DNA from: Fistulifera solaris
Lineage: Eukaryota; Bacillariophyta; Bacillariophyceae; Naviculales; Stauroneidaceae
NCBI GenBank assembly: GCA_030295235.1
Contig: AP026157.1
Location: 248,001 to 312,000, forward strand
DNA length: 64,000 nucleotides
Direction of reading: 5' to 3'
In this document: piece by piece, positions 1 through 10,776 of the stretch
Layout of the letters: the number at the start of each line of letters is the position of its first letter
Position numbering within the stretch: position 1 is the first letter of the stretch
The notes under the pieces: model-generated
The model's database searches: none
The model's input: only the letters and a program-made list of their open reading frames with translations
Told to the model about the DNA's origin: nothing
Made by a program: the position numbers and the translations under genes

Positions 1-1639
1 TCTTTCCGGAGAAGACACGACCAAAGGCATAGAAACGACCCTTATCGGAGGTGGGAACCATCTTGGAAATGTACATGCACAAAGGAGCATCCGGACTGGT
101 GTCGCACGTACGAATGGCCGTGGCGGTAGCATCATCCAGCGGTCCGTCGTAGAGGGTCTCCACACGGTACTTTTGTGCCTGCGCCGGGGAAGGCAAGTGC
201 AAGACAATCATCTCCAACACAGTGTCACCCGCAGGAAGCCACTTTTGCATAACACGCTTCAAGAGCTGCTTGCCGACGAGTTCCTTTTCTTCACCCTTGA
301 GTTCCACATCAATGGCCTTGAGCATCTTCTTGACCTTTCCGTGCTTCTCGGACATGATGGCCTCGAAGAGGGTGGTGATGGGCGTCGCAATGAACTGACA
401 GAAAGCACGTTCGAGAGTACCTCCCTTGTCGGACGTGGTCCATACTTTGCGTCCGGCATCAAAATACCAGTCACCCCACAATTTTTCCATCATTTTCTCT
501 TCTCCGACACCAAACTTCTCACCATAATCAATGGCGAACCGCTTGAGCGTGAAGGCCCACTGATGCAAACCACTACCAAAGGCGACCGTTCCCTTGGTGG
601 GATGAACTTGCAGATCACCCAAGGACTCGTCATTGTACGTCGCCACAATCACATTGACGGACTCAATGGAACGGCAAAAGGCCTGATACAACTCTTCGGC
701 GGGCAACTGGAGTTCGAGCAAGGCCCGATCGACCTTGTTGACCATGAGTACGGGCTTGACACGTTCCGAAATGGCTTGACGCAAGACGGTTTCGGTTTGC
801 ACGCACACACCATCAATGGTATCGACTACCACGAGAGCACCATCGGTGACACGCAAGGCGGCCGTGACTTCGGACGAAAAGTCGACGTGACCGGGACTGT
901 CAATCAAGTTAATCAAGTACGAGTTCTCACTGATTCGAACATTGCCTTCGGCAGCCGCCTTGTCTTCCAATTCCTTCGTACGAGCCGCTTCTTCTTCTTC
1001 GGTCATACCGGCCGGCTTGCCGGTCTTCATATCGTACTCAAAGAACATACTGATCCCGGTGGACTTGATGGTAATACCACGTTCGGCTTCATCGGCACGA
1101 GTATCGGTGTAGCGGGCTCCACCGGCGGCTTTGGAACTGATAATACCGGCCTTTTGGACCAAACTGTCCGTGAGTGTCGTCTTGCCGTGATCGACGTGCG
1201 CAATCACGGACATACTGCGAATGTTGTGCTTCAAGTCCATGATGGACCGCATCTGGTCTACGGAAAAGTTCACCTATAGAAACAGAGACGTATGTGTGTG
1301 AGTTCTACTGCAGATCGAGAACAAAGAACGAGCTGCACACTTTGCAGGGCCAACGAGATCTTCCCAAAAGGACTCTCTCCTAACGTCGTTCTTCCTCTTT
1401 GAACCATCAATATACATCCAGGGATCGAACGAAAGATCTTTTCCTTGTCAAAAAGCATTGAATTGGCTCGATTTCTGCCCGAAAGACACTCCTTTGACAC
1501 CATCGCGTTCACGACCGTTCCTCGGGTACTCGTTTCTACACAAGATTCGCGTCCGAGATTCCTCCATCTTTGAGATGACTGGATGTCTTTCATTCTCCCC
1601 CAATCTTTGTTTGATTCTACAATTGAATATACTCACCAT
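1..1639 (-). CDS. EF2: Translation elongation factor 2 (EF-2), N-terminal half; 3' end beyond the left edge
   Basis: Ribosomal translocase of cytosolic translation, a GTPase. The minus strand reads [13 protein letters not shown] directly after an intron acceptor at 1274. The initiator ATG is a separate exon at 1637-1639, immediately followed by GTGAGT, so the start codon is split from the body by a 363-bp intron. About 425 codons of the usual ~840 are present. G-domain motifs are visible: AHVDHGKT (residues 26-33), DSPGHVDF, and NKVD. The body exon is open without any frameshift to the window edge. Domain II and later, including the diphthamide region, lie off the left edge. Identity is very secure; the exact 5' exon structure is inferred from splice consensus and from the MVNF start normal in this family. 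Confidence 0.95.
1274..1636 (-). other. Intron inserted directly after the EF-2 start codon
   Basis: On the minus strand the sequence is ATG followed by GTGAGT (donor at 1636) and ends TTTCTATAG (acceptor at 1274) before GTG AAC TTT. Splicing joins ATG to GTG in phase 0 and gives the conserved MVNF start. At 363 bp it is four to six times longer than the other introns inferred in this window (60-83 bp). Confidence 0.75.
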
Positions 1640-2058
1640 GGTTGTAGCGTTTTCTTTTTCTTTTCAACAAAATAACAATGAAACGTTTTACAGCGTGTTA
1701 CTTTGTTTGACGGCAACGATCGAGTGTGTCTGCTGCTTTTCGTCGCGGCATGCTTTCGCGGCAGCGAGAGACAATCCTGCGGACGGCGAAGAATAGGTTA
1801 TGAGTCTAGTAAGCAGGCGAGGAAGCGCCTCTACTCTACCAGCTAGAGTCAGCCGGTGACAGGCATGCTTCGCGATCGATCGACTGACGTAGAACTTCGG
1901 TTTCCTCTGAGATCGTGGATACTAGGGACTGAATGCTCGGTGCAACAAAAAACAAGACACTCTAGTATTTATGGAGATTGCTTGTCTTGATAGCCTTTGA
2001 TCACTCAATGATTCAAGAATGAATAGTACAACAAAACATTATTATTATTTCCTACTCC
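1640..2058. other. Gene-free spacer (EF-2 promoter side)
   Basis: This is the upstream region of EF-2 and the downstream end of the acyl-CoA synthetase gene. No supported ORF or RNA gene. An AGCTAGAG octamer is at 1841-1848 and a TGACGT half-site lies near 1885. Confidence 0.6.
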
Positions 2059-4356
2059 TTACTTCGATTCCACAAAGACCGACTTGTATTTGTCTTGGAC
2101 CACATTCCGTTTCACTTTATAGGATTGCGTCAAGAGACCATTCACCATGGCAAAGGGTTCCAACGTCAAGTGTACATCTCCCACTTGTTCCCATTTGCGG
2201 AACTTTTTGGAGGTGACTTTTGTATGTCCGACAAGATGCGTTGTTTGAGTTCTCGATTGTTGACTAGTTTTTGAGACGCTAGATTCAAAATCTCCAAAGC
2301 CTCGGAAGCATCTTCCGGACTGCATTTGGGATCATTGACTCGATCTGCTTGCTTTTGCAACAATTCGGATTCCGACGTATATTCACCCAAGGCACTGGGT
2401 TTCAATACCACTACTGCAACGACGCGACGCCCGTCTTGTCCCGTCAACATGATTTGATCAATCAATTCACATTGTCCCAAAATAGCATCTTCGATCGGCG
2501 TCGGTTCAATGTTCTCTCCATTGCTCAACACAATGGTGTCTTTCGCACGACCCGTTAAAATCAAATCGCCCGTCGCCGGATTGATGCGTCCCAAATCACC
2601 GGTATCAAACCATCCTTTCTCATTCAACACGGCGGCCGTCGCTTCGGGATTCTTGTAATACCCCTGCATAATCTGCGGACCCCGGCCCCAAATAATCCCC
2701 GGTTCTCCAATTTTCACGGGCTGTTTGGTATCCGGATCCACAATTTGCAGTTGGGTATATTGACAGGGATGTCCCGCACAACCGGCCGTGACCAAATTCG
2801 TATCCGAACGTCGATACGACAACAGCGGCGCACATTCGGTCAAACCGTATCCGACACACACGGTCATTCCTGCCGCTTGATAGAATTCTTCCAAAGACCC
2901 CGCGAGGGCACTGCCACCACTAATGACCGTCTTGACACGTCCACCGAACCCATCCAATACTTTGGACCACACCAATTTGTTCCCCACGGCTTGTAGTGGT
3001 TTCAAGAATGTCACTATCCCACGCGATGCCCATTGTTCAAGGATACCCGGTGCTTCTTCGCCCACGACCAATCCCTGCAACCGCGCTTCGTGTCGATGAA
3101 ATGTCTTACTGACTTTGGTAAAGAACTTGGACAAGACTTTCACGACAACACTTCCAGCATTGAATTTGTCTTGCACACCGAGCGCAATTTTTTCCAACAC
3201 GCGCGGCACCAAAACCAACCATTGCGGTTGATGTTGGGCTAAATCTTGCTTGAAGGTCCGAATGGAACTGTACACAATGGCACACCCCGACTGGCCATCC
3301 ATAATTCGAACGATCGTTCGGTAATATGCCAAATCGGTAACAAACTCAACATACAATCTCCCGGAATAGGTTCTTGCGATGGCGATTGGGACAAACGATG
3401 CGATGTTTGATGCAACAAATTGCCGTGCGACAACATGACACCTTTCGGATGTCCCGTCGTTCCACTCGTGTACACGATGGTAGCCAAATCGTCGCGTTTC
3501 ACTTTCGGCAATACGGTCCAAGGATCCGTCTTCGCCAACAAATCTGGAAAAAAGCACACTTGCACACCGGCTTGTTGCGCCAATTGTTGAATCTCATCGT
3601 CGGAATGTTTTTCGCGATGCAACAACAAAACCGTCTTGACAGGTCCATGCGCGGCATTCCACAAGCCTAATGGTTTGTTGGGCGTCGAACACTTCATCAA
3701 GGCTTTCAATAATTTGGGTCCTTGCAATACGCAGACGTGTTTGGAATCGGAATGTTCATAAATGTACTGCAATTCTGTGAGGGGGGCATCGGCCCCCGGA
3801 CCGCCGAAACACCTCCTAAGAGCTGTAAACCTTGATCGGCAATCAACCAATGCGCGGCATTTTCCGCCAAGAACGCCACTTTATCGTGTTTCCGAATGCC
3901 CAGCTGCGAAAAGACCGCGGCACTTTTTTGGACCTGCACAGCCATTTGTTGAAAATTGTAGTCCACAGCCGGTTCCGTGAGGCGTTCATCGAATACGGCA
4001 CGGTACTCCGGCACGACTTGGGCCAACGCCGACCACAAGGCCGGACAGGAGGAAATGGATTCACGAATTGTTTGCAATTTGGCCACGACGGGGTCGGGTC
4101 GTTGTTGTTGTTGTTGTTGTGGATTGTTGTTCTTGTTGTGGTTATTATTCAAAACATTCCCAAAGACATCCGTCGAACGACGATGATCCGAAATTGCCGT
4201 ATCATCACCAAATAAAATTTCTTCTTCGACTTCCGTCAAGGTTTCTTTGGTAGGAGTCGCTCGCAATAGCGTCAGTTGTGTTTTCGACTGAGGAAGAATC
4301 GGAAACGCCGTCGTTAGCCAAGGAACGACGACAAGGCAACAAAGTAATCGTATCAT
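2059..4356 (-). CDS. Long-chain acyl-CoA synthetase (AMP-binding), probably plastid-targeted; three 1-bp frame breaks
   Basis: Activates fatty acids to acyl-CoA through an acyl-AMP intermediate. The N-terminus has a hydrophobic signal ending LTTAF|PILPQ; Phe at the cleavage site fits diatom plastid precursors. In order: adenylate motif YTSGTTGHPKG (~290-302), GYGLTECAP (~507), WFDTGDLG, and GRAKDTIVLSNGENIEP near the C-terminus. Frame is lost three times, each time by one missing base in a run: C5 at 3793-3797, C4 at 3285-3288, T4 at 2218-2221. Restoring each gives a continuous family alignment of about 766 residues, which is normal for plant-type LACS. I read the breaks as sequence errors rather than decay because everything between them is conserved. 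Plastid location is inferred only from the N-terminus. Confidence 0.9.
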
Positions 4357-5355
4357 TGTGATGTGAAATGGATTTGTTGTGAATATAGGATCGAATTACA
4401 AGCGAAAAACAGACGCCATTCGACTTAACGCATGTTTCAAGAATCTCCCTCCATCATCGTCGCATCATATTTTGCAAAAATCATCCACTTCAACGTCGTC
4501 CGGACGCTGAGCAGACTGCGCGACGACGCGTCCGTCGTTCTGTCCGTCCGCTAATAAAACACCGCGTGACCTGTTTCATTCCCACTTCAACCGGGTGGCC
4601 TCTAGGGATCCAACGTATTTCAGAGAAAACACAGTGGTAACTGCCCTGATTGAAATAGAGGTTGGGCTAGAGACAATAATTGCAGACTAGCCTATTCGAA
4701 ATAGAACGTTACTATTGTACCCCTATCTGCCGGTCTACTGCGTAGGAATCGTCTGTCAAAGATGCGCCGCTGCAGATTGCGCAATCCGAAAACGATCACC
4801 TCAAAACTCAAAACATATTATAGCCCTTAGTTATTCGTCATCGTGTCTCGAAAAGTGTTTTATGGGAGTAGAACACTGTCCGTCGAATTCTACGACGTCT
4901 TCGCAGACTAACTAGTTCGAAAAATGGTATAGCTTTTTGACGCCAACGAAGCCTCGGAACACCCTTTCCATTTGAAATCAAACCAGGTACGATACGGCTG
5001 TCAAATTCTACGAGAGGGACGTGGGGTTCTGTCGCAAACTATTCAGTCCGAAATACGTCGCTCGTTTCGAGTAGGTATCGCTCGTTTCGAGTAGGTATCG
5101 TGCAAATCACATTCTGGATTCATTATTGCCCTCCTTTGTTCGTCATCTAGTGGCATAACCTATTCAAAAACAGTTCGCTGAGAATGGGATTGCTTCGTTG
5201 TTTTATACGCTTCGCGTTTCGTCCTCCCAAATATTGAAAAATTCAACATTCCGTGCAGTCATCTGTACTCACAAAAACAAACAGCACCCAAACACATATT
5301 ATTATATCCTCTTTGCCATCTACACAGAAATTGGTATCATACACATACAACGACC
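4357..5355. other. Gene-free spacer, divergent promoters
   Basis: Lies between the divergent acyl-CoA synthetase and DUF6824 genes. Only short, unconserved ORFs. The one structured element seen is the 20-bp tandem duplication at 5058-5100. Confidence 0.6.
5058..5100. repeat. 20-bp perfect tandem duplication
   Basis: Two exact copies of CTCGTTTCGAGTAGGTATCG at 5061-5080 and 5081-5100, with 3 further matching bases before the first copy. The unit contains the palindrome CTCGTTTCGAG. It lies 256 bp upstream of the DUF6824 start codon. Confidence 0.9.
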
Positions 5356-5937
5356 ATGGCGGACAGTTTACCCGATCGCATGAATGCCATTGTTTTGTCG
5401 GACGACGATGAAATGCCCAAAAGGAAACGACGAAAGACTTCCTCTGATGATAAGAAGCATGCGTATTACCGGCAGCTGGTCGCTCAAGTCTTGGTTCGTT
5501 ATCAAGAAGAACGATCGAACGACGCCCAAATACCCGAGCACAACGACCAGCAGATAACATGTCCCAACCGTCGAAGTGTCGGCGCGAGTCCCAAAATGAA
5601 ACAAGACGATGACGATCCCAGTCAATCCAAAGATTCCATAATGATTCTCAAAATCAACGACCACGATGTATTGTTTGGTCGTCGTTCCGCGCAACGCAAT
5701 CATCCGGGAAATTTAAAATTGCGCGAAATGTGTTGCAACCTGCAAGCGGATTACCGTGACAGCCATCGTTCGCAAAAGACGGCCATGACGTGGCGGATTG
5801 TGCACACCATCCAAGCGCGGGGTGGTCGATTTTTGAAAGAAGAGGAAGAAGACGTCTGGCGCGAAGTGAGTCCGGAAGTGGCGCGGGAAAAAGTCGCTTT
5901 CACGATCCGCGATTTGAATGTCTCCGAATGCCATTGA
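5356..5937 (+). CDS. DUF6824-domain protein, putative nuclear
   Basis: 193 residues, uninterrupted. The N-terminal half is acidic and basic low complexity with a candidate nuclear localisation signal PKRKRRK at 21-27. Residues ~101-187 match the DUF6824 module abundant in diatoms: NDHDVLFGRR, then NHPGN at 115-119, IVHTIQARGGRFL at 148-160, and WREV/AREKV at 168-180. The family normally reads FGRG where this protein reads FGRR (107-110), a divergent position. Molecular function of the domain is not established; several members carry nuclear signals, so a chromatin or DNA role is only a guess. The start chosen is the first ATG, preceded by ACGACC. Confidence 0.8.
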   Translation: MADSLPDRMNAIVLSDDDEMPKRKRRKTSSDDKKHAYYRQLVAQVLVRYQEERSNDAQIPEHNDQQITCPNRRSVGASPKMKQDDDDPSQSKDSIMILKINDHDVLFGRRSAQRNHPGNLKLREMCCNLQADYRDSHRSQKTAMTWRIVHTIQARGGRFLKEEEEDVWREVSPEVAREKVAFTIRDLNVSECH

Positions 5938-6841
5938 ATGACAAAAATGCATGAAACTGAATGAAACGAATGTATAAAGAATTGCAGCAACGAAGTGAGG
6001 CCACAGAGGATTTTTGGCCATTTTTAGTGGCCTGTAAAGATGAGGCCAGTTGGAACAAAAATTTTGTAGCAGACGAGTGACTGCCCCGAGATTGGAGGCC
6101 ACTGCACTTGTTCGAATGAGATGTCAAAGCTCGCGGATTTTTTTAAACGTATTTGAAGAAATAGTTAGATGAACCTGTCAGTGCGGGTCTCGTAGGCTAT
6201 AGGACGACAAATGTTTGCGGTACTTCCTTGCGTCTCGAATTGCGAAGAAATAGGGCGATCTTGCGCGCTCTTGTGGTCTGCCGACGACTCTTCGTCGAGA
6301 GGCGACCGCGCTTCGTCACTCATCCCATTGATTCTCCGTTTATTCCATTGTTGATCTTTGAAGAGAAATGGTATCGTTGTAGGTGAACTATTTCGAGGGA
6401 AAAGAAAAGTTATACAACTACAATGAATTGAAGCGCACACACGGTTTTGAATGAGAAAATAATGAGATGTCGTTCAATAAAAGGTGGCGCGCGCTTTTTT
6501 CTCATCCGCGAAATTGAACGAAGCACAGACGAAATTCAGTACACCTTGTCCCACACTCGGTCCATCCTTCGTCAGGATGCTGAATTGCACGACGTCATTC
6601 ACTCGTCAACCGAAAGATACTATCAAAAACAAAAAAAAGCCGAGACTATCGTTTTCGATGAAAAGCAGCAAACGGACTACGAAATTAACATAGACTAGTC
6701 ATCATTATTGAGTTATATGCAAGTCATCATTCTACTGGTATGTTACGGGTAATATTGGCTACGTTTGCGACAACCAGGTAGTTGGCGTTCTCAAGCATGC
6801 AAAGTCTAAGTAATCTCGGAGAATGATGATGGATTCATTCT
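5938..6841. other. Gene-free spacer
   Basis: Short ORFs here (for example 6165-6440 minus and 6447-6698 plus) have no recognisable domain or signal peptide and compositional bias unlike the neighbouring genes. A GACGTCAT site is at ~6591. I see no supported gene. Confidence 0.5.
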
Positions 6842-8439
6842 TCACAAACACGCTGAATCACGAGCACAGGTCTCGTATTCTTTCAACAAATAATCCATCA
6901 CATCATTTGCAGAATAGCCCCATTTTCCCTCATCTTGTTTCACAAAACGACGGCAAAATGCGACATCATCACCCATGGTCACTAGCCCGGGTTCTTTTTT
7001 ATTTCCTGACAACACTTGCGGATAGCCGGCATCGGCGCACAAGGCATTGCACAAACATTTACGTCCTTCGGTGGCTTCCAAAGTCCCGCCTTTTTGATGT
7101 AAGCATCGACCGGTTCCGCCGCGCAACGAAAGTTAATGGTTCCTTGTTCGGTCACAAACGGAGTTCGCAGATAGCCCAAATTACACACTCGAGGACGCTG
7201 CTCGTACACGTTCGTTTCCGACAAAGTGTCCGGAATTTGCAACACTTTGAACGGAAAACCCGTCGGTGACGCGTGCGGATCGGTAAAGACTTGCGTCGAA
7301 TCATTCATGAGACGCTGCAATGTCGATTGACGAACGTGATCCGTCATACCCGATTCGTTCGCCAAAGCAAACGCCGTCCCCACCTGAATACCTTGTCCAC
7401 CCATGGCCAGTACTTGATGAAACTTGTCCGCACAACTTCCCGCCAACCAAAACGGCAATCCTTGTGTCGCTTGCTGGAATTGCTGTAAATCAACTTGATC
7501 TTTGGGACCGTACACAGGTTCACCCAGCTCATTGAGCTGCATGGAACCCCGGGGAGGCGCATTGTGGCCACCGGCCGTGGGCAGTTCAATCACAAAGCCT
7601 TGAATACCGCGGGTGGGACCGGCGCCCGTCGCACGTTTGAGCATCGATTGGGCCAACACCACGGAACTGACAATCGGCAGAAAGGAAGGGCGTTGTAAGG
7701 GAGTGCTAGAAAGTGCGGGTTTGCCCGCGTTGGCCCAGAATTCCGCCGGAGAAAAGTGAAACGTAGCGGCCATTCCTGTTGGGAGTTTGCCTTCCACATC
7801 CAGCGACATGGAACACGCCTCGCCCTGGGCCAACCGGTCCAAGAAACCCGGAATCGCCATGGGAATGCCCGCGCCCATGATGACGTAATCAACATCGGCC
7901 AGCATGGCACCGTACAAACTAGGCAGTGTCGGAAGTTGGACCTTGGTGAGTAAATTGATACCTACCATACCACCCGTCGATGTACCATCGTCGTTGTGTT
8001 TCGCCAGCCACACTTCGGCAAAATTGGCCAAGACGGTGACTTCCAACAATGCTTGCGAAGGTGTCAACGTCCACATGGGAAGACTTTTGAAGGGTTTGTT
8101 TGCGTGCTTGCCGCCCGGAATGTAGTAACGATCCAAAACGCGTTGGACCATGTCTTGGTCGGGGAAATGGCGTAAAGCGCGGAGCATGTCACCATCGCCC
8201 GATTGCAAACTGCGCACGAGAATGGTATCCATGGCCGTCCCCGAAATGACTCCCAATTCACCGCGCTTCGAAACTTCCCGCGCCAATCTCCAATTTGAAA
8301 TGCGGATCCCCATGCCGCCTTGAATGATGCGGGGGAGTGGTTGGGGCAACGCAGTGGTCATTTGCAAAGAGCTCCATCCATGAGACATACTCAGCAAGCA
8401 GCCGAATAGATAAATGAAACGTAACATGATTCCTGGCAC
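6842..8439 (-). CDS. Nitronate monooxygenase / 2-nitropropane dioxygenase-family flavoenzyme; one frame break
   Basis: FMN-dependent TIM-barrel oxidoreductase; family members oxidise alkyl nitronates, and some are FabK-type enoyl reductases. About 532 residues after joining two frames. An N-terminal hydrophobic segment (MLRFIYLFGCLLSMSHG) suggests an ER or organelle signal. Family motifs: RIIQGGMGIRISNWRLA near residue 38, MGINLLTKVQ-like strand, VIELPTAGGHNAP, FWLAGSCA, and AMGGQGIQVGTAFAL (phosphate-binding end of the barrel). The C-terminal motif GRKCLCNAL continues in a second frame after a one-base loss in the T5 run at 7091-7095. The C-terminus ends at 6842. The substrate cannot be decided from sequence; cyanobacterial and bacterial homologues of this longer type are mostly uncharacterised. 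Confidence 0.85.
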
Positions 8440-8955
8440 TGTAGTTAGAGAGATGGTGCAGAAAATCTTTGGTTTTTGTGAGGTTTAGAAGAAACGCAAT
8501 AATGAGAAAGCAAGAAAAAGTGGTCGCCGGATCGGATTCGCATTTGGTACTGATTACGTCGACTTTGTGCGTGTCTTAGAATCACTCGTACGGTACTGAT
8601 TCCTTATCTACAGACATTGTTCAGGAAAAGTATTTAGAAAGTCTTTTTGTGCTAATGCGAACCGGAACATTATTATTCTTGAAAAGGAGCTTACGAAAGC
8701 AAACAACGATGACAAGAATCTGATCGCATTCGTTTGTCACATTCCGCATGGCATGACTCTTTTTTTGATGAAAGAAACTGTAGCTTTTTTTTCTTTCAAG
8801 GAACAACGCTTCCGCACTTGTCACCAATGAAATGTTAAAATTCTCTTTATAGCAACACACCTACTCCAGTAATCAACGTAATCATGTTGCGTTACTATAA
8901 TGCATTCCTGATACTAAATTTACTCCTTCAATTTTAGTATGACCTTTCCACACTA
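8440..8955. other. Gene-free spacer
   Basis: AT-rich stretch upstream of the nitronate monooxygenase-like gene and downstream of the zinc-finger gene. Nothing recognisable beyond short T/A runs. Confidence 0.6.
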
Positions 8956-10257
8956 TTATCGTTTCGAACCTTTCGAAGAATCCGCCTTGCCCAAATCATC
9001 GCCCCACAAAATGGGCAATACCAAATCTTCTTGACGCAACATCCCCCGCGCCGCTTTCATAGAAGCCTTCAAACACTGATTCGGTGTCGTATTGGGTTGA
9101 TTGAAGGCTCCCAATAGCATGGAAGATTCCCCGGATATGCGACTGCTCGTACTACCGGGACTCGTGAGACTCTTCTTGTGGGGCACATCGCGCTTTTTCT
9201 GAAAATCCATCATGATTTCTTGTTGTGCCCGAATGACTTCTTTAATGCGTTCCAGTTCGTAATATTCCGTCCCATCAATGTCATTGTAATCGAGACGCGA
9301 TGGTTGTTGGAGTTCGGCAATTTCGCGTTGCAGATCCGCCGTATGGAATGCATCGTGACTCGAAAAGGAGTTATTGTGGTTGTTATTGTTGCGAGTGCCA
9401 AATTGCGACAAAATATCGCGTTGAATATCAATGAGTTCCCGAATTTGTTCCGTCCGCAGTAATTCCAATTCCTCATCGCCTTCTTCGGTGGTACTCAGAT
9501 CTTGCTGTGCCGACGCGGCCGTCTCGGGCGCATCACGACGATGCCCACACATTTCACATACCAAATGCAACGGATTGTCATTGCGGTAGGTACAGGCCGC
9601 ACAATCCCACGGTTTCACCGAATTGTTCCCATTCCAGTGACGAAAGGATATCACGGTTGAATCATCGTCCAAGACGGCGGGCATCGTCGCACGACGTGTG
9701 GGAACGGACGTTCGCGTCGTCCGATGACTCGTCAAACTGCTCGTCGACGACTGTAAGACGACGGGCAAACTCATGTGACCCGTCATTTTTTCCGGTTGTT
9801 TGTGATCCAGGATCGAAAAATTGTGATGACTTAACGACGATTCGGACGCATTGCCGTCAAAGAATATGGACGAGTACGACGTATCGTCGCCCGCCATCGA
9901 TTCACTCATATCACTGCTTTCACACGAATCAAAATCGACACTTTTCAACATGCCGCAGACGGAACATTCATTGCTTAATACGGATTGATTGACGGAACGA
10001 CATCCCGCACATTCCCATCCCATGCGTTCATGAAAACTCGGCATGGGCAAATGGACCGATTTTTCTTCCAGTAAGGCACCTTTCGGAAAGGTCGGATGTG
10101 CCGTCGAAGAACCCGCGGATTTCGGAAGTCGGGGACTGCGGTACGAATCAAAGACCCGGGGAGATTGCCGCGGTGAGACGACCGGTAACGAGGTCTTATG
10201 GGGTTTGACGTCGCTGTTGTTTCCTGTAGTAGGAAAGACCACGTCGTTGCGATTCAT
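8956..10257 (-). CDS. Protein with two RanBP2-type zinc fingers
   Basis: 433 residues from the first ATG at 10257. Two W-x-C-x2-C-x11-C-x2-C modules: Cys83/86/98/101 (WECAGC...CSVC) and Cys219/222/234/237 (WDCAACTYRN...CEMC). The second shows the typical CTYxN signature of RanBP2 fingers, which bind ubiquitin or single-stranded RNA. The rest is Ser/Thr-rich and likely disordered, with SPR/SPRQSP repeats near residues 28-45 that resemble kinase sites. A Q/E-rich segment (~270-350) could form a coiled coil. An upstream in-frame extension lacks an ATG, so 10257 is preferred. The gene is divergent from the nuclease gene at 10777. Function unknown; ubiquitin-binding adaptor or RNA-binding protein are the two family-based options. 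Confidence 0.75.
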   Translation of the reverse strand: MNRNDVVFPTTGNNSDVKPHKTSLPVVSPRQSPRVFDSYRSPRLPKSAGSSTAHPTFPKGALLEEKSVHLPMPSFHERMGWECAGCRSVNQSVLSNECSVCGMLKSVDFDSCESSDMSESMAGDDTSYSSIFFDGNASESSLSHHNFSILDHKQPEKMTGHMSLPVVLQSSTSSLTSHRTTRTSVPTRRATMPAVLDDDSTVISFRHWNGNNSVKPWDCAACTYRNDNPLHLVCEMCGHRRDAPETAASAQQDLSTTEEGDEELELLRTEQIRELIDIQRDILSQFGTRNNNNHNNSFSSHDAFHTADLQREIAELQQPSRLDYNDIDGTEYYELERIKEVIRAQQEIMMDFQKKRDVPHKKSLTSPGSTSSRISGESSMLLGAFNQPNTTPNQCLKASMKAARGMLRQEDLVLPILWGDDLGKADSSKGSKR

Positions 10258-10776
10258 TTTGTTTTCTAGAAATAAAAATAAAGAATATTGATAAACAAAG
10301 AATAGAAATAGCAAATGGAATTGAAGGCTGTTGTTATTGAAGGTGCTGTTGTTTGTTGTTGTTGTTGTTCGTTGTGCTGCATCTGCTGCTGCGCTACTTC
10401 TTCGCGGGCGTTGAGAATGTCCCTGCGAAGTTCGTCGTGGGCCCTTCCACTGTTTGTCTGATAGTCAAAGACGAATTCTACACAAACCTCCCTTCCTTGG
10501 GTGACTTTTGGCAGATACTGGTACAGTACTAAGGAGCACAACGTGAGGACGGACCCGCGCGCGTCGCGCCGGCGCAGCTTCAGCTTTGGCCCTTGACCCT
10601 TTCGAACCTTGCCTCGAACAAAAACGAAAGAAAGCTTTCGTCGAACAGGAATGAAGAATCATCATCAAAAAATTTCCATTTGTTTCGACTACTTACTTGT
10701 ATAAAGATTTCCTTTCGTCATTGAAAGGGTGAAGACGAAAGACTATTCATTGTTACCAACATTGTTCAATCGATTC
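10258..10776. other. Gene-free divergent promoter region
   Basis: Separates the divergent zinc-finger and nuclease genes. Contains a CAA/TTG trinucleotide-rich patch (10350-10395) that makes a spurious Gln-rich ORF on the minus strand. No supported gene. Confidence 0.6.

Noticed and set aside
173-1279. 368-codon plus-strand ORF
   Set aside because: Antisense shadow of EF-2; the minus strand encodes the conserved GTPase, and strong codon bias of a highly expressed gene keeps the opposite frame open.
2059-4356. Calling the acyl-CoA synthetase a pseudogene
   Set aside because: Three breaks are all single-base losses at homopolymers and all protein motifs remain; the same pattern occurs in essential genes of the window.
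10258-10541. Gln-rich minus-strand ORF upstream of the zinc-finger gene
   Set aside because: Generated by a CAA/TTG-rich patch; separated from the zinc-finger frame by stops and with no domain.
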